This document shows positions 25,123 to 33,300 of a stretch of 64,000 nucleotides of DNA, one piece after another. This DNA comes from a virus. A model generated the notes under the pieces. The model was not told the DNA's origin and searched no databases. It was given only the letters and a program-made list of their open reading frames with translations. Made by a program: the position numbers and the translations under genes. The DNA is taken from IMG/VR virus record IMGVR_UViG_3300025881_000006, positions 1-64,000 of that record. One strand, 5' to 3'. Numbering within the stretch: the first letter of the stretch is position 1; the number at the start of each line of letters is the position of its first letter.

Positions 25123-25850
25123 TGGCCAATCAGAGAATATGGGTAGAGATAGATGCACTGTTAGACACGCGCATTGGTACGCTATCTGTAATGGCTGAGC
25201 AGAGTATTGAGAGTATTCTTAAGGGAGACTATTATACGAGAGAGACTGACCAGTTCAGTCTCTTATCTAATATGGTAGACGACGAAGTGTATGTTAATAC
25301 GTACACTAACCGTAATAAGGACACTCTTAAGTCTTCCTATCTGACACACATGGTATTCTTTTTAAAGGAGTTTATCAGTAGGGTCAATGAAGGGATAATC
25401 AGCGCTCCTATGGCAGATAGGGTAGTGATGGATGTTAACGTTCACCCATACTCTTTCAGTAATGAGGAGCGGGAGTTACTGGATAAAGCGTTGTGTGCGC
25501 ATGTAGGTATTATTGAGATTAATATAGTTTCAGTACACCCAATGCATCAAGTGCCCAACTACTTTAAAGGTACCTATCAGGCTGTGTTTATGTATAACTA
25601 TTTGGCGTGGTTTAACCTGCACCATAATAACTTACTTAAACATCCTATTCCTGATGTGGCTATGTACATACCTAAGCTAATGGATTACGGTGAAGCGGTA
25701 GAGATTAATCGAGAAAAGCTAAAGGCGCATAAAGAAGCTACTCACCTGTCAAAGACCATTAAGGCCTTCGACGCGGCGAGTATTGCATTGACTGGTTATG
25801 TCAACCTTCAGTTTTTAGATGTAGAAACGTTTAGTTTATTAAAACCATAA
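25122..25850 (+). CDS. Unknown protein coupled to 24622-25122
   Basis: A 242-residue protein translated from the overlapping TAATG junction. Mixed helical protein with 'VHPYSFSNEERELLDKAL' and 'VPNYFKGTYQAVFMYNYLAW'. No domain recognised and no membrane segment. It ends 3 bp from the end of the convergent gene 25853-26284, leaving no room for a separate terminator. Confidence 0.6.
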   Translation: MANQRIWVEIDALLDTRIGTLSVMAEQSIESILKGDYYTRETDQFSLLSNMVDDEVYVNTYTNRNKDTLKSSYLTHMVFFLKEFISRVNEGIISAPMADRVVMDVNVHPYSFSNEERELLDKALCAHVGIIEINIVSVHPMHQVPNYFKGTYQAVFMYNYLAWFNLHHNNLLKHPIPDVAMYIPKLMDYGEAVEINREKLKAHKEATHLSKTIKAFDAASIALTGYVNLQFLDVETFSLLKP

Positions 25851-25852
25851 CG

Positions 25853-26284
25853 TTACTCGTCTTCTTCTACCATACCACCTTCTTCCATGAACTGCTCATG
25901 TGTTAACTGTGACAAACCAATGTCTAGTTCACCTTCAGCGACTTCACCTACATCAACTGTTCCTTCTGGTAAAGAAGTAAGTTCGTGTTGTACGGTAGAG
26001 TTTGTTCTTAGGAATGGGTTAGTGGATGCACCACCTTTAAGTATAGCAGCAGTCATTAATGCAACTGCATTATCTTCTGCACCTTGCTTCTTATCTTGGT
26101 CCATTCGCTTCATAGCAAGTGCTGTGGTATCTGCACCGTTAGCTAATTCTAACAAGACACGTCTGTCCCTATTACAAGTAGGAGGACCTGCTTGAGTCAT
26201 GTCATCTAACATTGCCATACGCATACGCTGGGTCTTGGCAAGTACCTCATCTTCTGAGGGATTAATAAGTAGTTGAGTAGTCAT
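25853..26284 (-). CDS. Small acidic protein, lone minus-strand gene
   Basis: A 143-residue acidic protein ending in a Glu/Asp tail ('EEGGMVEEDE'). Residues about 24-65 have the pattern M-T-Q-A-G-P-P ... R-D-R-R-V-L-L-E-L-A-N-G-A-D-T-T-A-L-A followed by a charged helix, which resembles small helical phage proteins sometimes annotated as terminase small subunit or DNA-maturation proteins. I cannot confirm that. It is a single minus-strand gene in a plus-strand run, convergent with 25122-25850 and divergent from 26374-26907. Confidence 0.55.
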   Translation of the reverse strand: MTTQLLINPSEDEVLAKTQRMRMAMLDDMTQAGPPTCNRDRRVLLELANGADTTALAMKRMDQDKKQGAEDNAVALMTAAILKGGASTNPFLRTNSTVQHELTSLPEGTVDVGEVAEGELDIGLSQLTHEQFMEEGGMVEEDE

Positions 26285-26313
26285 ACAGATTACCTCATCC
26301 TTCGAAATTACTG

Positions 26314-26325
26314 ACCTACATTACC
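26314..26325 (+). promoter_or_regulatory. Promoter-like motif upstream of 26374
   Basis: ACCTACATTACC lies 48 bp before the ATG at 26374 in the divergent gap between 26284 and 26374. It is identical to the motif at 54218-54229. Confidence 0.5.
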
Positions 26326-26373
26326 TACGTAGTGTCGCGTGATAAATAAACCCCTTACTACAAGGAGTCGTGA

Positions 26374-26907
26374 ATGTTTAAAAGTCCAACTTGGCAAAGC
26401 ATTGCCCTATGGTTTAGAATGCACGCATTCGGACATCGTTTTAAAACACATACCAGTAAGCTGGATGCAAAGTTATTGGGTGGGATTAGTGACACCTATA
26501 CGACCAATGACTTAAAGTTTTACACGAGCAAAGTCGGTGAAAGTATTAGCGTGACAATGTGGCATGTCAACGCAGAGCGGTTTATCTCGTTCATACAGAT
26601 ACTACACGATCATATATTAAAAGAGGATAACATCCCTCAGGAGTTGTTAATAAAAGAAAGGGAAAGGGTAACATTAAGTTTGGATAATTGGCTAGTTGAT
26701 GACGAGAATTACGACATTGACATCCAAGCTTTTTGGGAAACATTACTGGCGAGTACTTATGATATTTACGAGAAAATGGAAGAGTTAGAGTTATCTGACC
26801 CGGCGAAGTATGCCTACTATACTCGTAGAATGATGGTGCTGTTTCAAGATATATCGACAATTATGGGAGGGCTCAGACGAGTCGTACTACTGGACTATGG
26901 CAAATAA
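26374..26907 (+). CDS. Unknown protein
   Basis: A 177-residue protein with CAAGGAG before the ATG. Helical, with aromatic N-terminus ('WQSIALWFRMHAFGHRF'). It overlaps the next gene by 11 bp. No family was recognised. Confidence 0.55.
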   Translation: MFKSPTWQSIALWFRMHAFGHRFKTHTSKLDAKLLGGISDTYTTNDLKFYTSKVGESISVTMWHVNAERFISFIQILHDHILKEDNIPQELLIKERERVTLSLDNWLVDDENYDIDIQAFWETLLASTYDIYEKMEELELSDPAKYAYYTRRMMVLFQDISTIMGGLRRVVLLDYGK

Positions 26908-27313
26908 TAACGAAGAAGATAAAATAAGTGTCAATACCATACTGACAGATTCGTTTCGAAGTATTGTAAAAGCACGAGGACCTCTGTCTAGATTGTATCG
27001 TATAATCTTAGCAGACCTAAAAATTGGCCCCATGGTTTGGGATAGATTAATGGAGCGTTACTTAGACGACCCTAATAATCATATTCCTAAAAGTGGGAAA
27101 CAACGTTCTACCGAACGAGGTAATCTTTCAAAACAATTAACCTCTGACCCAATGAGTATCAAAGGGTTTCTAAAGGGGATGAAGTTCCTAGGCGCTACCC
27201 GTCTTAAATTTACCGTAGAAATAACACGACGTAAAGAAACTAGTATTCATAGCGTTGAGTTAGAAATGGCCTCATCTGATGTACAAGAAACAATAGATGA
27301 AGCTGACGATTGA
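26897..27313 (+). CDS. Unknown protein
   Basis: A 138-residue protein with an acidic N-terminus and a basic middle ('HIPKSGKQRSTERGNLSKQL'). Its ATG lies inside the end of 26374-26907 with no clear independent ribosome binding site, suggesting coupled translation. A hairpin with a T-run follows at 27326-27358. Function unknown. Confidence 0.6.
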   Translation: MANNNEEDKISVNTILTDSFRSIVKARGPLSRLYRIILADLKIGPMVWDRLMERYLDDPNNHIPKSGKQRSTERGNLSKQLTSDPMSIKGFLKGMKFLGATRLKFTVEITRRKETSIHSVELEMASSDVQETIDEADD

Positions 27314-27325
27314 CATAGATGATAT

Positions 27326-27358
27326 GTAGGGCCGTGTGGTCCTACGTATTCTTTTTTT
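27326..27358 (+). terminator. Hairpin with T-run
   Basis: GTAGGGCC/GGTCCTAC stem with a GTGT loop, then a T7 run at about 27352, after 26897-27313. TATGC is not present. Confidence 0.7.
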
Positions 27359-27378
27359 GCCTTAATGAGGATGAATAG

Positions 27379-28329
27379 ATGTCCAGCTTATTTAACTCTG
27401 CACAGAAACAACTACCTAAGATAGTGGATTTATTCTCCCCTCCAGAAAAGGATAGTACGTTACCTGCATTAGCAGCTTCTAGTAGTATATTAAGAAGTGC
27501 TCCTAATCCACCTAGCAGTACCTTAGATAAGATAAGTAAATCTACTAAGGCGATACCTGATACCAAAGTTACCAGCTCTTCATTATCAGATGCTACAGGT
27601 AAAGCTATATCGGTTGCAGGTATTAAACCAGAAGCCTTAACCAATATTAAAAGTATCCTAGAACAATCTAGTAGTATTGGCGTTGAGAAGGTTACGCTAC
27701 CTGATGGTACTATAATACAAAAAGCTAAAGATACACAGCTAGGTGAAGCTGCACAATTACAATCTGTTATGACTGCATTACATGGTCAGTGTGAAGTCTT
27801 ACATATACGTGATGTAAACTCAGCAGGTGCATTAAACGATAGTATTATCGACAGTGCAATGGGCTTAGGACTTTCTGGCCTATTGGACTGCTTAGCAGGT
27901 GTTGCAGATTTAAACTTTAACCCTAATAGGGCAATCGCTGCTTTAGGCAGTGTAATTGATAAGGGTGATAGTAGTACAGTTAAGTCTTTAGGAGGTATGG
28001 TAGGTGCCGGTAATATTACTGCTAAGTATCCGGATATATCCAAGCGACTTTTAAAAGGTTATAGTAGTCCTAAGGGTTTATCTAATAATGAAAAGGTTGC
28101 TGCTGCTGGAGAGTTGATTAGTAACCTAAACGTTATTGACCCTACGTGGAGAGGTACTGGTACACAGACTAGTCTCAAGTCGTACGAGAATATTAGTCCT
28201 GATGCTAAAGACGTATTGGCCACTCATCCAGATACTGCATTAGATATGCAATTGATTGATGTTTATCGTAAAGATAATGTTAGTAACTTAACTAGTAGTT
28301 TCTATCCTTTATCTAGAGCAAACGCATAA
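27379..28329 (+). CDS. Ser/Ala-rich probable virion protein
   Basis: A 316-residue protein rich in Ser, Ala, Leu and Lys, with low-complexity N-terminus (about 1-90, 'ALAASSSILRSAPNPPSSTLD') and a Gly/Ala/Leu hydrophobic middle (about 155-190, 'MGLGLSGLLDCLAGVADLNF'). Such composition is common in tail or baseplate proteins that pack helices. The gene ends with Ala-stop in the terminator 28324-28364. It faces another virion-type gene (28366-30234). No family recognised. Confidence 0.55.
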   Translation: MSSLFNSAQKQLPKIVDLFSPPEKDSTLPALAASSSILRSAPNPPSSTLDKISKSTKAIPDTKVTSSSLSDATGKAISVAGIKPEALTNIKSILEQSSSIGVEKVTLPDGTIIQKAKDTQLGEAAQLQSVMTALHGQCEVLHIRDVNSAGALNDSIIDSAMGLGLSGLLDCLAGVADLNFNPNRAIAALGSVIDKGDSSTVKSLGGMVGAGNITAKYPDISKRLLKGYSSPKGLSNNEKVAAAGELISNLNVIDPTWRGTGTQTSLKSYENISPDAKDVLATHPDTALDMQLIDVYRKDNVSNLTSSFYPLSRANA

Positions 28330-28364
28330 ATAGAGACTGGGTAATCCCCAGTCTCTTATGCCGT
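28324..28364 (+). terminator. GCATA-hairpin-TATGCCGT terminator module
   Basis: GCATA (28324), AGAGACTGGG/CCCAGTCTCT stem (28332-28356), TATGCCGT (28357-28364). The hairpin is identical to 16057-16081. Confidence 0.75.
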
Positions 28365-28365
28365 A

Positions 28366-30234
28366 TTAACTTCGACCCGTACTTCTATAAGCGGCTGATA
28401 ATACCCTACCTGGTAAACTAGCAGCAGCTTGCTGTGCGTAGAATGCAGGGGACGTGTACTTCTCAAACTCCTGTGCAGCTGTTACCCAATTACGTTTTAA
28501 CTTTTGAATAGGGTAAAACTGTTCAGCTAATCCTAAAGAACCTAATACTGCCATATAGTCAGTAAAGGCTGAATCATCATCAAAGATGCCCGTACTAGTA
28601 GATAAAGGCATGTGCATCACACTAGATAAATCTTTAACAGAGAACGTTACGTCAATGCCCAGTGGTAATGTATCTACTGACCAACCTATATTTCCCGCGC
28701 CACGAGTAATACTAATTGAATCAATAATCCCCAATCTAGTTTGGTTTCTACCTTTAGAGAATAACTCTAAGATAAACGGTGAGGTATAAGATTGCTTACC
28801 TGCCGACCTTGGTAGTGCCCCTGCCAATAACATAGCAAGTGGAACGTACAGGTTAGTAAATATACTCATCTTATTACCATACGGTGCCCGTAGCTCTAAG
28901 GTATAACTTGCACTAGGTAAGTCAGCTGTAGACGACTGCCAATGTTCAGGTATATCTACAAATGCAGAACCACCCAAAGCAGCAATACCACTTAGACCTA
29001 CTCCATCTGCAACACCTGCAACTACATCTTTAGCTCCACCGATTAATCCCTCTATAGCACTAGCAACAATACCTTCACCTAGATTACCATCTAATGTTGA
29101 GAATCTAGCAGAGGCAGCAGAGGATGACATTCCATTTATCTTACTTTGAATATCACTCTCACCGGTGCTGTTATTAAACGATTCACTCACAGTACGTTCA
29201 GGTAGTACTTTCAAAGTTATCCACTGACTACCGTCTGATAACTCACTAGATAAGTGGTCGAAGAATCCTGATTCCCAAGCACCGATAGGGTCATTCTTCT
29301 CTTTATCCCCGTCTGCACCAGTAGCCATAGTGGTAGCATGATATCTAGTCATGTACTCTTTTATAGTAGGCTTAGGGTCAGTGAAGTCAATATTATCTTC
29401 CGATAAAGAACGAGCAGCTTCTTTAAACGCTTCAGGTGTTGTAGCGTTGGATAGGGCATTTTGTTGTAACACCATCTGCCTACTACGAATCCGTTGGGCA
29501 CGGTTAGCAACTGCATAAATATCGATCCCACCATCAGAGCGAAAGATGTCAGGTAATAATTTGTTATATGCCTCTATGTCAGTAGCTGTTAAAGACTCAT
29601 CGTAATTTGGCACAGCCTTACCGTCTTTAACACTATAGCCCTGTATGTCAGAGGCGGCTATTAGACCCATGTTTACAGCGATAGTATTTACCATCGTGTT
29701 AACAGCATTCCAATATAACGGCATAGTGGGTTTCAAGTAATAGTATTTACTATACGGCTTCTCTAATAAAAACCTTAATGCTCTACCTGCAACTACAAAA
29801 GGAATCAATGGAGCAGTAAAGATAAATCCCGCTACCAATCCGATGTTGTAAAGTATACCAGTAGATTCACCAGTACGTGCTAACCTTCCTGAATCGGGGT
29901 CATAAAAGTTAGTAAAGAATTGTGTTAACGAGTTGTACTCTGGCACACCGAATCGCATATGTACTTCCACTGCGTTATCATCGATGGCTTCTGAATAATA
30001 TCTACCCATTCCCTTAGATAGAGAATGTGGTGAGTTCACTTTTAAATCTGCATGACGTGTGAACTGAGGTGAAGAGTTTATGGCGTAATTACCTCCTAAT
30101 GTAGTATCCGTGTATTTAGTTGAGGCAGTGGTATAGTTACGACGTCTGTCATCTACAGAATCGATATCACTTGCTCTTAACATAAATGCTTGACGCAACC
30201 ACAAGGTATTGTCTAAATTGTCAGTAACGGCCAT
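28366..30234 (-). CDS. Probable virion structural protein with hydrophobic segment
   Basis: A 622-residue protein from the ATG at 30234, which has AGGAG 7 bases upstream; the longer frame to 30294 has no such support. The N-terminal part has 'HMRFGVPEYNSLTQFFTNFY', then a hydrophobic stretch at about 140-165 ('LYNIGLVAGFIFTAPLIPFVV'), then a helical middle and a C-terminal part ('ITRGAGNIGWSVDTLPLGIDVTFSVKDL') that looks like a beta domain. It is directly downstream of the tape-measure-like gene (63-bp gap) and I infer a tail tip or baseplate role. No family recognised. Confidence 0.65.
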   Translation of the reverse strand: MAVTDNLDNTLWLRQAFMLRASDIDSVDDRRRNYTTASTKYTDTTLGGNYAINSSPQFTRHADLKVNSPHSLSKGMGRYYSEAIDDNAVEVHMRFGVPEYNSLTQFFTNFYDPDSGRLARTGESTGILYNIGLVAGFIFTAPLIPFVVAGRALRFLLEKPYSKYYYLKPTMPLYWNAVNTMVNTIAVNMGLIAASDIQGYSVKDGKAVPNYDESLTATDIEAYNKLLPDIFRSDGGIDIYAVANRAQRIRSRQMVLQQNALSNATTPEAFKEAARSLSEDNIDFTDPKPTIKEYMTRYHATTMATGADGDKEKNDPIGAWESGFFDHLSSELSDGSQWITLKVLPERTVSESFNNSTGESDIQSKINGMSSSAASARFSTLDGNLGEGIVASAIEGLIGGAKDVVAGVADGVGLSGIAALGGSAFVDIPEHWQSSTADLPSASYTLELRAPYGNKMSIFTNLYVPLAMLLAGALPRSAGKQSYTSPFILELFSKGRNQTRLGIIDSISITRGAGNIGWSVDTLPLGIDVTFSVKDLSSVMHMPLSTSTGIFDDDSAFTDYMAVLGSLGLAEQFYPIQKLKRNWVTAAQEFEKYTSPAFYAQQAAASLPGRVLSAAYRSTGRS

Positions 30235-30270
30235 GGTTACACTCCTAAGTTTGTCGGTACACAAAATAAG

Positions 30271-30303
30271 GCTGGGAGCGTTAGCCCCCAGCACGTATTA
30301 TGC
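30271..30303 (-). terminator. Hairpin ending the tape-measure-like gene, minus strand
   Basis: GCTGGG/CCCAGC stem (30271-30292) with inner GC pairs, preceded on the minus strand by GCATAA (Ala-stop of the gene). TATGC does not follow. Confidence 0.55.
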
Positions 30304-33300
30304 ACGTTTCTTCATATCAACCACGGGACTGGCCGGAGCCTTTCCTTGGTTAGAGGTACGTTTAAGTTGCTGTCTAAACCCTTCTAACTTGGCAGTAACT
30401 GCCTTAGGCTTTTCTTGCTCCTTTGTCGTACTCATTGACTTTAATGCATCTTCAGCTAACAGACCACGGATATCTTTCAATGTGCTATCCATAGACCTTT
30501 GTGTACCTAGACTTTCCCTAAGTATGGCATTAACCTCCTTGAGTTGTTCATTAGATACACTATCCATATATTGTTGCTGTTGAGTAATTAAAGCAGCGCT
30601 CTCTACATTACGACGACGTGTCTCATCAATTGCTTTATCCGTACTAGCTATCGGGTCTACCGAGGTAGGTAATGATGCTTGGTACTTCTGTTTCAATCTA
30701 AAGTTTGCATCGTCTATAGAGAAGTCAGCGGGCTTACGTACTATAGATTCCTTATCAGGATTGTAAGCTTCACGCGTTACCATATCAACTACATTACTAG
30801 CAGTACCAGCTGTAGCCAACCCTGCCAACATCAACTTACGCTTGTCTCCAATACGAGCATCGTTACTAGCATACTTATCGTACTGTGAAACACCCGTAGG
30901 AGGTGGAGTGGTTGGTAACTTAGGTTTAGCTTTCATGGTAGATACAGCACTTGCTGCACCGGTAGCTGTGACTATTGCTTTAGCAGTTCCTTTGGGTTTA
31001 TCACTATCCTTAGCATCAACAGCACCTACCGCCTGATTCAACGCTGACATTACCGATTCAGAGTTTACATTCTCCCCTAGGAATGGAGATACGTTACCGA
31101 TAGCTTTACTACTTTTCAGTAATTCAACTGCCTTTTGTACGTACTTCTGTTTTAGAGGGTCATCCAACTCATCATCAACATCTGTTAAATCAGCATCTTC
31201 ATCTGCTTTACGCAATAAGGTTGCATGGGTTAATAGGGTTGGTTTAAATACAGTTTCATACCAACGAATGAAGTTCTCCATTGAAGCACGGTCATTAGGG
31301 TTAACTTGGAAGTTTTCCCCATGCTCCTCAATGATATCGTTTAAGTCTATCCTTGATAACGATGCTTTACCGTCATTGTCAAAGTTCACTTCATCCATCA
31401 TGTCAGATTCTAAACGTCTTACTGCACGTAAATGGTCTGACGATTCTGTATTTATACCGTACTGGGAAAAGCGTACTTTCTCTAGCGGTTCAGTGTCTCC
31501 ACCGTCTGCTAAATACTTCGCACCTTTATACCCGTAATAAGCCGCAGTGGCTGCAAGTCCTACTGGACCTAAAGCTGCACGACCTAACATTAAGGCACCT
31601 TTCCCTAAGGTAGCTAGTAGACCACCGCCTCCTAATGAAGCTAATAATCCACCACCTGCGGTAGCCGCCCCGGCAGTAGCAGTAGTTGCACCAGCCGCTG
31701 CTGCGGTAGCACCACCCATACCTAACATACCAGCTGCACCTAATTTCAATGCAGTACCAGCACCCTTCACCTTATCAATCCCTGCTCCAATTAAGTTCTT
31801 AGCACCAGAGAATAGTCGACCAAACTTACCTCTAGGTCGTGAGGCCCTTGCTGCTTTCTTAGCAGCTCTCTTAGCTTTACGTTCTTCCTTGTTACCCAAT
31901 CGGTCTTGGATTGCATCAGCGCCCAACTCACCTGCTACTTCAGAACCCATATCGCCTAGTAGACTACCATCATCCCCTTCTGAATCTCCAGAAGAGAAAG
32001 GATTCCATCCACTTACTTTCTTACCAAAGGCCCCTAACAGACCAGTGACAGAACCAATAAGTGCAGAACCAGGACCTGATATAGCTGCCATCGCTCCTTG
32101 TTTGGTAGCTTCAGCTTTCTCTTTAGCTTTTTGACGTAGGTCTTGGAAACTACCATCCCTTACTCCATCCCCATCGGTATCGGCTTTGGTCTTTTCAACC
32201 TTAGCCATCCTGTCATCAATCAATGTAACAAGTTTATCAATACCATCTGATACCTTAGCTTGTCCTTGAGCTGATACGTCTTTTAAATTAGTAATACTGT
32301 CTGTGAATAAAATAGACGTTCGTTTATGAGCATCTGTAATCTTATCTACTGCTGTATCTTTAAAAGCGGGCATTGAGTCTTGGGTACGCTGTTTAAACAT
32401 GGATAGTTTTTCAACACCCATATCTACCGCACCGATTGCCTTATCTTTAACCTCAGGTAATCTATCCTTGACGCGGTCAGAGAGCTGGTCGAACTTATCA
32501 GTAGCCCTCTTAGCAATAACTTTAGTTTCATCAACCTTAGTCGTTACAAAGTCAGAGTCCATAACATCCTTTAGACTGTTAGGTAATGCTTTAAACTTTT
32601 CAGTTGTAAAACCACCTACTGGAGGAACTATCGGACTATCAGGGCCACCGGTATCAGAGGAACTAGAATCATCCCCAAATTGATAAGGGCCGAATATCTT
32701 AGCAAGGTCTGCATTGATGATAACTTCTTTAGCATACTTGGCTTTACCAAATTTACCATCGACACTATCACCTCCAAAAGAAGGCATTACACCTTGGAGT
32801 AAACCTGTTAGTCTACCGAAGATACTTTTAACTTCATTACCTTCTTCATCCGTACCACCTACCAATAGATTCTTATAACCTACCGCAAGCTTCTTCCCTA
32901 AGTTTAATCCTTTTCCCAGTACGCTTTTACCAAAGCCTAATACGTTATCTAGTATCGATTTAAACTCCAACTTACGACCAAAGACATCTACTAAGCCTTT
33001 CTTCATATCCGCAAGACTAAGGACTACTTCACCCTTAGAGTTTAATACATCACCGTCGATATCATCAAACGAGGAAATCACCTTACCTGTTTTAGCAGAG
33101 ATGTATTCGCCACGTTCCATCAATATCTTAAGTAGACGAGGACCTGCTTCACCACGAACGTACACGTCTTTTAGTTTACTGCCTCTATCGGTGATAAAGT
33201 CAATACCTTTACTTGCAACGTTCTTGGCAAACTTCAACCCTCCACCAATACCTCCGTAGTATGCTTGAAGGAATTTTAAAGGAGCAGACATCAGTCCCTT

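Noticed and set aside
28366-30294. Longer start of the 28366 gene at 30294
   Set aside because: The first 20 codons have no ribosome site, and AGGAG sits correctly before the ATG at 30234.
31547-32134. Plus-strand open frame of 195 codons, Ala/Pro rich
   Set aside because: It is the antisense of the Gly/Ala/Lys-rich part of the tape-measure-like gene, has no ribosome binding site and only codon-bias shadows. The minus-strand frame is continuous for 1,930 codons.
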